Source of the DNA: Methylophaga lonarensis MPL
GTDB lineage: Bacteria; Pseudomonadota; Gammaproteobacteria; Nitrosococcales; Methylophagaceae
Direction of reading: 5' to 3'
DNA: 56,167 nt
Assembly: GCF_000349205.1 (NCBI RefSeq)
Contig: NZ_APHR01000032.1
Span: 1-56,167, forward strand
This document shows positions 20,838-29,937 of the stretch, in pieces; position 1 is the first letter of the stretch, and every line of letters starts with the position of its first letter. A program made the translations under genes and the position numbers. The notes beneath the pieces were generated by a model, which was not told the origin of the DNA, did not search any database, and saw nothing but the letters and a program-made list of their open reading frames with translations.

Positions 20838-21478
20838 ACGCCGTATTCTGCTCGGTAAGCTTTAACGGCTGGCAGCGTTTCAACCGGCAAACTTGAGTCC
20901 TCAGCCAGATAGCGCAGCAGATCATCAAGGTTGATAATGCTAATCACCGGAATCCCATGTTGTTGTTCAACTTCCTGTATTGCTGACATTTGTCCTTTGC
21001 CACGCTCTTGGCGATCCAGAGCGATGACCACCCCAGCAGGCTCAGCACCTGCTGCGCGAATGATCTCCACAGACTCCCGGACGGAGGTTCCCGCCGAAAT
21101 CACATCGTCGATAATCAATACTTTGCCGTTGAGTGGTGCACCGACCAACTGTCCGCCCTCACCGTGATCTTTGGCTTCTTTGCGATTAAATACATAGGGC
21201 ACATCACGCTGATGATGATCCGCCAAGGCGACGGCGGTAGTTGAGGCAAGCGGAATGCCTTTGTAGGCCGGACCAAACAGCACATCAAAGGCAATGCCTG
21301 ATTCAACAATGGTTTGTGCGTAGAAGCGTCCAAGGCGAGCCAGGCTGGCACCACTGTTGAACAAGCCACTATTAAAGAAATATGGACTGATACGACCTGA
21401 TTTAAGCGTGAACTGACCGAAACGCAATACGCCAGTGGAGAGTGCAAAGTCGATAAATTGCTGTTGGTAGGCTTTCAT
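20834..21478 (-). CDS. pyrE: Orotate phosphoribosyltransferase
   Basis: PyrE makes orotidine 5'-phosphate from orotate and PRPP in pyrimidine synthesis. The 214-residue protein has [40 protein letters not shown] and the PRPP motif [16 protein letters not shown]. The start overlaps the metW stop by 4 nt, so it is expressed with metX-metW, an unusual partner pair by pathway. Confidence 0.96.
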   Translation of the reverse strand: MKAYQQQFIDFALSTGVLRFGQFTLKSGRISPYFFNSGLFNSGASLARLGRFYAQTIVESGIAFDVLFGPAYKGIPLASTTAVALADHHQRDVPYVFNRKEAKDHGEGGQLVGAPLNGKVLIIDDVISAGTSVRESVEIIRAAGAEPAGVVIALDRQERGKGQMSAIQEVEQQHGIPVISIINLDDLLRYLAEDSSLPVETLPAVKAYRAEYGV

Positions 21479-22077
21479 GAATTCTGCTTTTGAATGTGAT
21501 AGACGGCAATCTGTCCAAACAGATTAGGTAATAATCTTATGCCCAGCGTGTCCTTATGGGCATGATTGACGATGCTGCGATTGATGATTTCCAGATGCTT
21601 GTCAGCACACATTTTTTCGAAGTCAGCAATGGTACACAGGTGAATGTTGGGCGTGTCGTACCAGGCATTGGGCAGGCTTTTCGAGACAGGCATTTTGCCA
21701 TTAATGCTCAATTGCCAGCGGCATAGCCAGTGACCAAAATTGGGAAAGCCGATGATGCCTTGTTTGCCGACACGCATGATTTCATCCAGCAAAAAGTCCG
21801 GTCTGGCCATTGCCTGAAGCGTTTGCGACAGAATGACAAAATCAAAACTCTGATCGGCAAATAACGGTAGACCCTCATCCAGATCGGCTTGAATGACATT
21901 GACACCCGAAGCGATACACTCAGCAAAGTTGCCATTATCGATTTCCAGTCCATAGCCACTAATACCTCGCTGCTGCAGGTGTTTGAGCAGCGTGCCGTTG
22001 CCACAGCCCAGATCCAGTACCCGAGCACCATCGGGGATCCAGTCGCTGATAATTTGCAAATCTATCCGCAGACTCAT
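21475..22077 (-). CDS. metW: Methionine biosynthesis protein MetW
   Basis: MetW is a SAM-methyltransferase-fold protein that pairs with MetX and is needed for full homoserine acyltransferase activity in several proteobacteria. The 200-residue protein has motif [13 protein letters not shown] at 20-31, followed by [30 protein letters not shown] in the next strands. The C-terminal block [11 protein letters not shown] is typical. The start overlaps the metX stop by 4 nt. Confidence 0.94.
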   Translation of the reverse strand: MSLRIDLQIISDWIPDGARVLDLGCGNGTLLKHLQQRGISGYGLEIDNGNFAECIASGVNVIQADLDEGLPLFADQSFDFVILSQTLQAMARPDFLLDEIMRVGKQGIIGFPNFGHWLCRWQLSINGKMPVSKSLPNAWYDTPNIHLCTIADFEKMCADKHLEIINRSIVNHAHKDTLGIRLLPNLFGQIAVYHIQKQNS

Positions 22078-23225
22078 GCTGAAGGCACCTCAGAAGCGAT
22101 TTTTTTCATGTAACTGCCAAAAATTTCCATATAGCGCGTGATGGGCATCAGGAACGCATCATGCCCCTGATTGGCTTCTATTTCTGCGTAAGTCACATGT
22201 TTGCCGGCTTTAATCATGGCATTGACGATTTCTACCGAACGCAGCGGTGAAAACCGCCAGTCGCTGGTAAAGGAAATCACCAGACTGCGTGCCTGAATCG
22301 AAGCGACTGTGGCAGTCAGGTCATCATTGAAATCACGTGCAGGGTCGAAATAATCAAGGGCTTTGGTCATTAAAAGATATGTATTGGCATCAAAGCGACC
22401 GACAAAACTGGAGCTTTGATAGCGCAGATAACTTTCGATTTGAAATTCGACATCGTAACCATATTGCAGTGCGCCACTGCGCAATTCACGACCAAATTTC
22501 TGGCCCATGGCTTCGTCAGACAGATAGGTGATGTGACCCAACATGCGAGCCAGGCCAAGGCCTTGTGCCGGGATGGTGTTGTGCTCCGCATAGTGACCCT
22601 CATGAAAGTCAGGATCAGATTTGATGGCGGTACGGGCAACCTCATTAAAGGCTATATTTTGTGCAGACAATTTAGGCGCGGCGGCAATAATCAACACATG
22701 GCGCAGTCGATCCGGCAGGCTGATAGCCCATTGTAATGCTTGCATGCCACCAAGACTGCCACCCACTACCGCAGCCCATTGTTGTATGCCGAGGTGATCA
22801 GCCAATACGGCCTGACTGCGCACCCAATCTGCAACCGTGACAATCGGGAAATCAGGACCATACAGGCGTCCCGTTTCAGGGTTGATGGTATTGGGGCCGG
22901 TCGACCCCTTACAGCCACCCAGATTGTTCGGGCAGACAACAAAAAAATGATTGGTATCTATCGGCTTTCCGGGTCCTATCGCACTGTCCCACCAGCCAGG
23001 TTTGCGATCCTGCATGCTGTGATAACCCGCAGCATGGTGATCACCAGATAGCGCATGACAGATCAGTATCGCGTTGCTTTTCTCCTGGTTGAGCGTGCCG
23101 TAGGTTTCGTAGATCAGATGATAGTTGTTGAGTGTGCGCCCACAGTCTAGCTGCAGTGGTTTGTCCACATGCAGTGTGGCGGGTGATACCAGGCCGACCG
23201 AGTCGGCTGGCAATGTGTCCGGCAT
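22074..23225 (-). CDS. metX: Homoserine O-acyltransferase MetX
   Basis: MetX acylates homoserine at the start of methionine synthesis. The 383-residue alpha/beta-hydrolase has the nucleophile S157 in [10 protein letters not shown], the acid in [10 protein letters not shown] and the histidine in NQGHDAF. Earlier blocks are [10 protein letters not shown] and [17 protein letters not shown]. Whether it uses acetyl- or succinyl-CoA cannot be decided by eye; MetX proteins paired with MetW often use succinyl-CoA. It lies 62 nt after yggT on the opposite side and begins a metX-metW-pyrE unit. Confidence 0.94.
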   Translation of the reverse strand: MPDTLPADSVGLVSPATLHVDKPLQLDCGRTLNNYHLIYETYGTLNQEKSNAILICHALSGDHHAAGYHSMQDRKPGWWDSAIGPGKPIDTNHFFVVCPNNLGGCKGSTGPNTINPETGRLYGPDFPIVTVADWVRSQAVLADHLGIQQWAAVVGGSLGGMQALQWAISLPDRLRHVLIIAAAPKLSAQNIAFNEVARTAIKSDPDFHEGHYAEHNTIPAQGLGLARMLGHITYLSDEAMGQKFGRELRSGALQYGYDVEFQIESYLRYQSSSFVGRFDANTYLLMTKALDYFDPARDFNDDLTATVASIQARSLVISFTSDWRFSPLRSVEIVNAMIKAGKHVTYAEIEANQGHDAFLMPITRYMEIFGSYMKKIASEVPSA

Positions 23226-23287
23226 GGTGTTCTATTCCCGAAATAAATGACAAAGTCTAATGTCAGCAGGATCCCAGTGCAATAAAG

Positions 23288-23854
23288 TCACAGGCCAAGC
23301 AACAGTAATGGCAGTACCAGCATGTGCAGCAATTGCAAACCTATCACCACGACCAGAGGTGTCAGATCCAGCCCGGAAGTGGACGGCATTTTTTTTCTGA
23401 CCGGTTCCAGCAGCGGTGCATTGAGTCGACGAATCAGGTTAGCCGCCGGATTATGACTGCCGGGAGGCGTGATCCAGCTCAATACCACTTCAATCAGGAT
23501 AGTGACGGTGAACAGGGTGATAAACAGTGAGAAAATCTCGGCAATCGAACGTTGAATCAACGCCATAGGGCCGAGCAAGTAACCAAAAAGCATCGACACC
23601 AGAAGTAGTTTTATCATGGTGACGATAATCAGCAGTACCAGTGTGGCCGTATCCAGTCGGCCAATTGCCGGGATAAAGCTTCTCAGCAAGTTTAATGGTG
23701 GCTGGGTAAAACGAACGATGAATTGTGAGATGGGATGATGATAATCCCAGCGTGCCCATGGCATCAGCAATCTCAATGCCAGCAGGATCATGTACAGAAA
23801 GAATGCGGTTTCAATCAGAAACACCAGGGGATTGGTGAAATAATTATTGCTCAT
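23288..23854 (-). CDS. YggT-family integral membrane protein
   Basis: The 188-residue protein carries two YggT repeats. Each has hydrophobic helices around a conserved loop (YHHPISQFIVRFTQPPLNLLRSFIP and SHNPAANLIRRLNAPLLEPVRKKMP, each written here across helix and loop). The family is linked to osmotic tolerance and membrane protein assembly, without a defined activity. It overlaps the proC 3' end by 11 nt and follows proC and yggS, the usual order. Confidence 0.9.
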   Translation of the reverse strand: MSNNYFTNPLVFLIETAFFLYMILLALRLLMPWARWDYHHPISQFIVRFTQPPLNLLRSFIPAIGRLDTATLVLLIIVTMIKLLLVSMLFGYLLGPMALIQRSIAEIFSLFITLFTVTILIEVVLSWITPPGSHNPAANLIRRLNAPLLEPVRKKMPSTSGLDLTPLVVVIGLQLLHMLVLPLLLLGL

Positions 23855-24680
23855 GGTCCTGTCCTAGTTGATCGGCGAGTTCTCTGGAGCGCAAAGCTGC
23901 AGCCACCATAGCATTTTCAAACAAACCTGTGAGTCCACCATCTTGAAGTTCATGAATAGCCCGCTCGGTAGTGCCACCAGGTGAGGTCACTTTTTGTCGC
24001 AATGTCGCCGCGTTATCACCGCTTTCAAGTGCCATTTTAGCTGCGCCGAAAGCTGTTTCCAGGCAAAGCATTCTGGCTGTGTTTTCATCCAGTCCAAGTC
24101 GTTTGGCAGCGGATTCCATTGCTTCCATGACCAGGAAAAAATAAGCGGGACCGCTACCGGACAATGCTGTGACGGCGTCCATGTGCTGTTCATCATCCAG
24201 CCAGATTGCGAGGCCAACAGCGCGCATGATGCCTTCGGCCAGCTCTCGTTGATCATGACGGGTATGACTGTTGGCAAACAAGGCGGTGGCTCCGGCCTGA
24301 ACCAGTGAAGGCGTATTCGGCATGGTGCGGACGATAGCGGCATCAGCGTGCGCAAGCCAACGGCTGATGGCATTCAGCCGAATACCCGCCGCAATCGATA
24401 TCAGCAGACACTCCGGTTTCCAGTGGGTACCAAGCGATCGAACCACCGATTGCATTTGTTGTGGTTTCACGGCCAGTACAACGACATCAGCATCTTTGAT
24501 GGCCGCGACGTTATCCTGATAGATGTTGACTGAGTAACCGGCTGCTAGTGAGTTGAGTGTTTCACTGTTGGGATCTGCGACTCGAATCTTGTTGGCAGGG
24601 AAGCCGTTGGCAATGAGACCGCCGATCAGACATCGAGCCATGTTGCCGCCGCCGATAAAGCTGATGATGCATTCTTTCAT
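23844..24680 (-). CDS. proC: Pyrroline-5-carboxylate reductase
   Basis: ProC reduces pyrroline-5-carboxylate to proline with NADPH. The protein (278 residues from ATG 24680) has the Rossmann start SFIGGGNMARCLIGGL, VVLAVKPQQM, VRTMPNTPSLV, ALSGSGPAYFFL and the C-terminal KVTSPGGTTERAI. A TTG at 24686 adds two residues and has better spacing (7 nt) to the AGGA than the ATG (13 nt), so the exact start is uncertain. Confidence 0.95.
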   Translation of the reverse strand: MKECIISFIGGGNMARCLIGGLIANGFPANKIRVADPNSETLNSLAAGYSVNIYQDNVAAIKDADVVVLAVKPQQMQSVVRSLGTHWKPECLLISIAAGIRLNAISRWLAHADAAIVRTMPNTPSLVQAGATALFANSHTRHDQRELAEGIMRAVGLAIWLDDEQHMDAVTALSGSGPAYFFLVMEAMESAAKRLGLDENTARMLCLETAFGAAKMALESGDNAATLRQKVTSPGGTTERAIHELQDGGLTGLFENAMVAAALRSRELADQLGQDHEQ

Positions 24681-24738
24681 AATCAAACAGTTTTCCTGAA
24701 TAAAACGGGTTGTCTGGCTGCGCTGATTATATAACGAG

Positions 24739-25434
24739 TCAGCTAATTTGGCGGTTTCGTTCGCCGAACAATGCGGTTCCTATGCGTACCATGGTGCTGC
24801 CTTCCTGAATTGCGATGGGCATGTCACCAGACATACCCATGGACAGTGTATCGACATCCGGGGCCAGCGTTTTCAATTGTTCGAATAATGCGCGTGCCTT
24901 CTGAAAACTCTGCCGCTGCTGTTCATCACTATCGTGTTGCGCCGGGATGATCATAAGCCCTCTGAGTTTGAGTTGCTTCAGTGGCAAGATGGCTGTCACC
25001 AGGGCGTTCAGTTCATCGGCAGCGATGCCTGATTTAGTATCTTCTTCATCAATGTTGATTTGAATGCAGATATTGAGTGGTGCTGCACTGGGATCACGCT
25101 GATCATTCAGCCGCTGTGCAATTTTCAATCTGTCCACACTGTGCACCCACTGAAAATGCCCTGCAATATCGCGCGTTTTGTTGGACTGGATTGGGCCAAT
25201 GAAATGCCACTCAATAGATAAATCAGCGAGTTGCTCTATTTTATCGAGAGCTTCCTGAAGGTAGTTTTCACCAAAAGCCTGCTGCCCGGCCTCGGCAAGC
25301 TGCCTGAGCCTTTCAGCGGGCCAGGTTTTACTCACAGCCAGCAGTTTGACACTGCCTTCAGGTCGGCCAGCCTGTTGTTCAGCATCACGAATTTGCTGAA
25401 CAATGGTACTAAGTCTCTTTTTTATCTCTGTCAT
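24739..25434 (-). CDS. YggS/PLPBP-family pyridoxal phosphate homeostasis protein
   Basis: The 231-residue protein binds PLP without a known catalytic activity and buffers vitamin B6 and amino-acid pools. The PLP lysine is K36 in LLAVSKTWP. The family blocks FGENYLQEALDKIE, WHFIGPIQSNK and the phosphate-binding LSMGMSGDM follow. The gene is divergent from pilT, a conserved arrangement in gammaproteobacteria, and lies upstream of proC-yggT. Confidence 0.94.
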   Translation of the reverse strand: MTEIKKRLSTIVQQIRDAEQQAGRPEGSVKLLAVSKTWPAERLRQLAEAGQQAFGENYLQEALDKIEQLADLSIEWHFIGPIQSNKTRDIAGHFQWVHSVDRLKIAQRLNDQRDPSAAPLNICIQINIDEEDTKSGIAADELNALVTAILPLKQLKLRGLMIIPAQHDSDEQQRQSFQKARALFEQLKTLAPDVDTLSMGMSGDMPIAIQEGSTMVRIGTALFGERNRQIS

Positions 25435-25522
25435 GTTGCAAGCCTTGGGTTGGCGCGCTACTTTATAACTTTGCGGTTTCAGTGGATGGCCGCTACAGCC
25501 AACACCAGATTAGGGGATGTGA

Positions 25523-26560
25523 ATGGATATTACTGAATTGCTGACGTTTAGTGCAAAGAACAAAGCCTCTGATCTGCATATCTCCTCTGGTGAGCCTCCG
25601 ATGATTCGTGTCGATGGCGATGTCAAGCGGATCAACCTGCCGCCGATGGAGCACAAAGAAGTCCACGCGATGATTTACGACATCATGAACGACAAGCAGC
25701 GCAAGGACTTTGAAGAATTCCTCGAATCGGATTTTTCATTTGAAGTGCCTGGACTTGCAAGATTTCGTGTCAATGCTTTCAATCAGAATCGCGGCGCAGC
25801 AGCGGTATTTCGGACAATTCCTTCCACGGTTCTGACGCTGGAACAGCTGGCTGCACCCGATATATTTAAGCAAATTGCGGATAATCATCGGGGTATCGTG
25901 TTGGTTACCGGACCGACTGGCTCAGGTAAATCTACCACTCTGGCAGCGATGATCGACTACCGAAACGAGAAGGATAACGAACATATCCTGACCATTGAGG
26001 ATCCAATTGAGTTTGTCCACAAAAGTAAAAAATGTCTGATCAACCAGCGTGAGGTGCATCGCGATACGCTGGGTTTTAGTGAAGCCCTGCGTAGCGCGCT
26101 TCGTGAAGATCCCGACATTATCCTGGTCGGTGAGTTGCGTGATCTGGAAACCATCCGCCTGGCACTGACGGCGGCTGAAACCGGTCACTTGGTGTTTGGC
26201 ACGCTGCACACATCATCGGCAGCCAAAACCATCGACAGGATTATCGACGTGTTTCCAGCCGCCGAGAAAGATATGGTGCGTTCCATGCTGTCCGAATCGC
26301 TCAGGGCGGTCATCTCCCAGACGCTTCTCAAGAAAGTCGGCGGGGGACGCGTCGCGGCGCATGAAATCATGATTGGAACACCGGCAATTCGTAACCTGAT
26401 TCGTGAAGACAAGGTGCCGCAGATGTACTCTGCCATTCAGACGGGTGGTGCCTTGGGCATGCAAACGCTGGATCAATGTCTGCAGGATTTGGTACGCAGA
26501 CAACTGATTACCAAACATGAAGCACAACCGCGAGCGGTGAACAAAGATCTGTTTCGTTAG
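25523..26560 (+). CDS. pilT: Twitching motility retraction ATPase PilT
   Basis: PilT is the hexameric cytoplasmic ATPase that drives type IV pilus retraction. The 345-residue protein has Walker A GPTGSGKS at 130-137, Asp-box ILTIEDPIEF, Walker B IILVGELRD, His-box GTLHTSSA and the C-terminal AIRNLIRE motif specific to PilT. GGGG lies 6 nt before the ATG. pilU follows 176 nt downstream. Confidence 0.97.
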   Translation: MDITELLTFSAKNKASDLHISSGEPPMIRVDGDVKRINLPPMEHKEVHAMIYDIMNDKQRKDFEEFLESDFSFEVPGLARFRVNAFNQNRGAAAVFRTIPSTVLTLEQLAAPDIFKQIADNHRGIVLVTGPTGSGKSTTLAAMIDYRNEKDNEHILTIEDPIEFVHKSKKCLINQREVHRDTLGFSEALRSALREDPDIILVGELRDLETIRLALTAAETGHLVFGTLHTSSAAKTIDRIIDVFPAAEKDMVRSMLSESLRAVISQTLLKKVGGGRVAAHEIMIGTPAIRNLIREDKVPQMYSAIQTGGALGMQTLDQCLQDLVRRQLITKHEAQPRAVNKDLFR

Positions 26561-26736
26561 CAGCGGTTGATCTTTTTCGGCATGACTAGTCAGCTTCCAG
26601 TCGGTGTCTGCAGGAAAAGAAATGAGTGTCTCAAGCCTATGAGCAGGAGCTTATTCTGCAGCTTGGCAATAACTATATAGAATGAGTGAACCGCCTGAAG
26701 CGATGGCGATGAGCGATCACAGACCCAGGAGTTGTC

Positions 26737-27879
26737 ATGGACATTATTACTATTCTTAAGGCCGCGACCAAGCATGGCGCTTCCGATATTTTTATCACTT
26801 CTGGTCGGCCTGCGACACTCAAAGTCAGCGGCCGGATGGCCACTTTGTCTCAAGACCCTTTAAACGATGAGCAGGCTCGAGAACTCGTGCTCAGCACCAT
26901 GACAGACGAGCAGAAAAAAATCTTTGAGCGGGAAAAGGAATGTAATTACGCCATTGATACCAAAGGTGCAGGACGATTTCGTGTCAGTGCGTATTATCAA
27001 CGCAGTCGCATTGCCATGGTGCTTCGCCTGGTTAAGGACACAATACCGACTATCGAAGAGTTACACGTACCTGAAATCATCAAGGAACTGGCGATGACCA
27101 AACGCGGTTTGGTGATCTTTGTCGGTGCCACCGGTAGCGGTAAATCCACCACGCTGGCTGCGATGATTGGTTATCGCAACCAAAACAGCACAGGCCACAT
27201 TTTAACAATTGAAGATCCCATCGAGTTTGACCACAAACATGCCAGTTGTGTAGTCACTCAACGGGAAGTGGGCATTGATACCGAATCCTATGACATCGCC
27301 TTGAAAAACTCGCTGCGTCAGGCACCCGATGTCATCATGATTGGTGAAATTCGATCTCGCGATACTATGGACTATGGGGTAGCGTTTGCCGAAACCGGGC
27401 ATCTCTGTCTGTCTACCTTACACGCTAATAATGCCAATCAGGCGATGGACCGGATTATCAACTTTTTCCCTGAAGATCGTCACAAGCAACTGTTTCTTGA
27501 TTTGTCTCTGAACCTTAAAGCTGTAGTCGCGCAACGCCTGATCCGCAAGAAAGATGGCAGTGGCCTCACGGTTGCTGTCGAAGTCATGCTCAACACACCT
27601 TTGATCGGCAGTCTTATTGAAAAAGGACGGGTATCAGAAATCAAAGACGTCATGAAACGCTCAACAGAACTCGGAATGCAAACCTTTGATCAAGCTGTTT
27701 ATGATTTGTACAAGGCTGGCGAAATCACTTACGAAGATGCACTGAAAAATGCCGATTCAGCCAATGAGGTTCGTTTGATGATCAAACTTGGCGCGGAAGC
27801 AGGCGAGTTGCCTCAGGATCCGGACATGCCAACGCTGGCAATTGAGGTAGATGACAATTCTGTCATCGGTCGGATATAA
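26737..27879 (+). CDS. pilU: Type IV pilus accessory ATPase PilU
   Basis: PilU is a PilT paralog that helps retraction under load and depends on PilT. The 380-residue protein has Walker A GATGSGKS, ILTIEDPIEF, VIMIGEIRSRDTM and LSTLHANNANQAMDR, and the longer C-terminal tail typical of PilU. AGGAG lies 5 nt before the ATG. The 176-nt gap to pilT holds no clear terminator. It contains an AT-rich stretch with TATATAGAAT near 26674, a possible -10 for a pilU promoter, without a convincing -35. Confidence 0.95.
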   Translation: MDIITILKAATKHGASDIFITSGRPATLKVSGRMATLSQDPLNDEQARELVLSTMTDEQKKIFEREKECNYAIDTKGAGRFRVSAYYQRSRIAMVLRLVKDTIPTIEELHVPEIIKELAMTKRGLVIFVGATGSGKSTTLAAMIGYRNQNSTGHILTIEDPIEFDHKHASCVVTQREVGIDTESYDIALKNSLRQAPDVIMIGEIRSRDTMDYGVAFAETGHLCLSTLHANNANQAMDRIINFFPEDRHKQLFLDLSLNLKAVVAQRLIRKKDGSGLTVAVEVMLNTPLIGSLIEKGRVSEIKDVMKRSTELGMQTFDQAVYDLYKAGEITYEDALKNADSANEVRLMIKLGAEAGELPQDPDMPTLAIEVDDNSVIGRI

Positions 27880-27921
27880 CCACACACAAAAAAGGTCAAT
27901 AAGGCTTACGATTTAATCTGT

Positions 27922-27950
27922 TAGACACTGAAATTAATTCGTAATATCAT
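27922..27950 (+). promoter_or_regulatory. Candidate sigma70 promoter for the OmpA-like lipoprotein gene
   Basis: TAGACA (5 of 6) and TATCAT (5 of 6) are 17 bp apart. The start codon follows about 95 nt downstream, leaving a moderate leader. pilU has no visible terminator, so some read-through from pilU is also possible. Confidence 0.45.
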
Positions 27951-28044
27951 TGTGTGCAATCCTGTGTCTGTGGCGCAGGGCCTGCGGATAGGTGTTCAGC
28001 AGGTATAAGAAGTTTTCAAAAGCCATTAACCAAGGAACTTGTCT

Positions 28045-28896
28045 ATGAATCTATTCACCAAAATGACAGCAGCCGTGCTCAGCCTCGGCCTGTTAGCGGG
28101 CTGTGCTGGCCCAAACCAGCGTAGTAGTGATAATTATCTTCTCTGTTCAGCCGCCGGTGCTCTGGTGGGTGGTGCTGCAGGTGCCGCAACATCAAGCAGC
28201 AGTGGTCAAGCTGCCGCTGGTGGCGCAATTGTGGGTGGTATGCTGGCGCTGCTGCTTTGTCCTAACGACAAAGTCGAAGCTGCACCCGTAGTAGAAGAAG
28301 CTCCTGTAGTTTGTGAAATCGAACCAGTTCCAGGTGCTCTGCTTGATGCACGTGGTTGTGCAATGGATTCTGACGGCGACGGCGTGGTTGATGGTATTGA
28401 TCAATGCCCTGGCACTCCAGCTGGTGTTCAAGTAGACAGCGTTGGTTGCCCGCTTGACAGTGATGGCGACGGTGTACCTGACTACCGTGATCTGTGCCCA
28501 GGCACTCCACAAGGCATGATGGTTGACAAAGACGGTTGCCCGATTAAGGACACTGTGCTGCTGTCACTGACTGGCGTAACTTTCGAGTTCGACAGTGCTA
28601 AGCTGACACCTGCTGCAGAACGTACCCTCGGCCAAGCCGTGACTGCTCTGAGAGATACAGACGAGCGTGTTGAAGTACGTGTTGAAGGTCACACCGACAG
28701 CGTTGGTAGCGCAGACTACAACCTGCGTCTGTCACAACAACGCGCCGAGTCAGTGGTTGACTATCTGGTAAGCCAAGGCATTACCCGTCACCGTCTGATC
28801 CCTGTCGGTATGGGTGAAGGCTACCCAGTTGCTGACAACACCACAGCTGAGGGACGTGCTCTGAACCGTCGTGTTGAGTTTATCGTCAACAACTAA
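28045..28896 (+). CDS. OmpA-family outer-membrane lipoprotein with thrombospondin type 3 repeats
   Basis: The 283-residue protein has a lipoprotein signal (LGLLAGC, lipid Cys C20), then a glycine/alanine-rich stretch (VGGAAGAATSSSSGQAAAGG) resembling a glycine-zipper segment. Two calcium-binding type 3 repeats follow (DSDGDGVVDGIDQCPGTP and DSDGDGVPDYRDLCPGTP). A C-terminal OmpA domain with VRVEGHTDSVGSADYNLRLS and RAESV binds peptidoglycan. It likely ties the outer membrane to the cell wall. ATG 28045 is chosen because AAGGA is 8 nt upstream; a TTG at 28039 is too close. It is monocistronic, with a strong terminator. Confidence 0.92.
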   Translation: MNLFTKMTAAVLSLGLLAGCAGPNQRSSDNYLLCSAAGALVGGAAGAATSSSSGQAAAGGAIVGGMLALLLCPNDKVEAAPVVEEAPVVCEIEPVPGALLDARGCAMDSDGDGVVDGIDQCPGTPAGVQVDSVGCPLDSDGDGVPDYRDLCPGTPQGMMVDKDGCPIKDTVLLSLTGVTFEFDSAKLTPAAERTLGQAVTALRDTDERVEVRVEGHTDSVGSADYNLRLSQQRAESVVDYLVSQGITRHRLIPVGMGEGYPVADNTTAEGRALNRRVEFIVNN

Positions 28897-28915
28897 TCAA
28901 CACCGACTGCAAAAC

Positions 28916-28947
28916 AAAAAAGGCCCTGAAAAGGGCCTTTTTTTTTT
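28916..28947 (+). terminator. Rho-independent terminator after the OmpA-like gene
   Basis: A 7-bp stem (AGGCCCT with AGGGCCT) with a GAAA loop is followed by ten Ts and preceded by As, 20 nt after the stop codon. Confidence 0.93.
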
Positions 28948-28948
28948 G

Positions 28949-29275
28949 CCTATATTCACAAAACATTCATTGGCTGTTTCACGAACAGCAAACGCTTTTC
29001 ATTTGAGGTTCACAATAAATCTGATCGCAGAACAGTGTTGATCAAGTGTGCACTCGATGAATAACTTAGTTGTGGTGGTCCCGAATATCCACAATTAACG
29101 GGTGCACGTTTCGATGAAGTAGATGCTATCGAAACAAAAACTCAGAGGGATGTATATCAATTTATACCCCTTCTTTGAATATGTTTCGCAATCATATTGC
29201 CCACAATTTTATTGTGTTGAATGTTTGTGTCGCGTCATGCACAATCGGTCAACACTGACGAAGAAGAACATAAAC
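28949..29275 (+). promoter_or_regulatory. AT-rich leader region with several inverted repeats before the cupredoxin gene
   Basis: This gene-free stretch of about 330 nt contains four perfect inverted repeats: GTTTCGAT-N12-ATCGAAAC (29108-29135), GTATA-N6-TATAC (29152-29167), GCAAT-CAT-ATTGC (29188-29200) and CACAAT-TTT-ATTGTG (29202-29216). The last two share the core CAAT-N3-ATTG, centred 15 bp apart. A direct repeat of GTGCAC followed by TCGATGAA occurs at 29048 and 29102. The symmetry suggests binding sites for dimeric regulators controlling the four-gene unit that follows. I see no convincing -35/-10 pair and do not recognise the operator type. A reading frame extending through here is not credible as protein. 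Confidence 0.45.
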
Positions 29276-29935
29276 ATGGATAGATTGATGAAACACTTGC
29301 CGGCTCTAGTGATGGCTGTCGGCTTCTGCACGGTTGTGTCTGCTGAAACAATGATAGATATGCAGATTCACAATCATCTCCAACAACCGCTTCCCGGTGC
29401 AGTGATTGAAATTGAAGTTACTGAACCAGAGGCGCGTTCCTCAACATTGCATATCATCGATCAAGTGAACAAGGCATTTGTGCCAGAGTTTTTGGTTATT
29501 AAAGCCGGCGATGAAATTGATTTTCCCAACAGTGATAACATCCGTCATCACGTCTATTCATTCTCTGAGGCTAAAACTTTTGAGTTACGCTTGTATGCGG
29601 ATCGGCCAGAAAGACCTGTAGATTTTCCCAATCCTGGTGTTGTTCTCATTGGTTGCAACATCCATGATTCGATGATTGGATACATTTATGTGGCGAACAG
29701 TCGAAATGTCGCTGTATCCGATGAGACTGGTCGGGCCAGGCTCAGTGTGCCTGAAGGCCTTGAAGCCGTGACTGTGACCATCTGGCATCCCGAGCAGAGT
29801 TCCAGCCCTGAACTGCGCAGGACAGAAAAATTCACTCAAGATGATCTGACTGCTCTTATTAGCCTCTCTGTTGAGACACTTGACGTGCTTCCTGCTAGAG
29901 ATACCTTCGGTGACAAATTCAGCAGCGTTCAATAG
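29276..29935 (+). CDS. Periplasmic amicyanin-like cupredoxin (often labelled 'methylamine utilization protein')
   Basis: The 219-residue precursor has a signal peptide (LPALVMAVGFCTVVSA). A cupredoxin fold holds a complete type 1 copper set: H91 or H92 in NIRHHVYSF, then C127, H130 and M133 in GCNIHDSM. The Cys-x2-His-x2-Met spacing equals that of amicyanin. The C-terminal 80 residues resemble a small beta-sandwich (SDETGRARLSVPEG). It should carry electrons or bind copper in the periplasm. No methylamine dehydrogenase gene is nearby, so methylamine metabolism is not implied. ATG 29276 or 29288 are possible starts; upstream codons are not family-like. The membrane GGDEF/EAL gene begins 2 nt after its stop. 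Confidence 0.8.
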   Translation: MDRLMKHLPALVMAVGFCTVVSAETMIDMQIHNHLQQPLPGAVIEIEVTEPEARSSTLHIIDQVNKAFVPEFLVIKAGDEIDFPNSDNIRHHVYSFSEAKTFELRLYADRPERPVDFPNPGVVLIGCNIHDSMIGYIYVANSRNVAVSDETGRARLSVPEGLEAVTVTIWHPEQSSSPELRRTEKFTQDDLTALISLSVETLDVLPARDTFGDKFSSVQ

Positions 29936-29937
29936 TC

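Noticed and set aside
25523..27879. pilT/pilU as a recent duplication
   Set aside because: They are long-diverged paralogs present side by side in many gammaproteobacteria, with distinct C-termini; not a local repeat.
29123..29275. In-frame N-terminal extension of the cupredoxin gene
   Set aside because: It is cysteine- and aromatic-rich with no family resemblance, covers the inverted-repeat region, and would bury a clear signal peptide 50 residues inside the protein.
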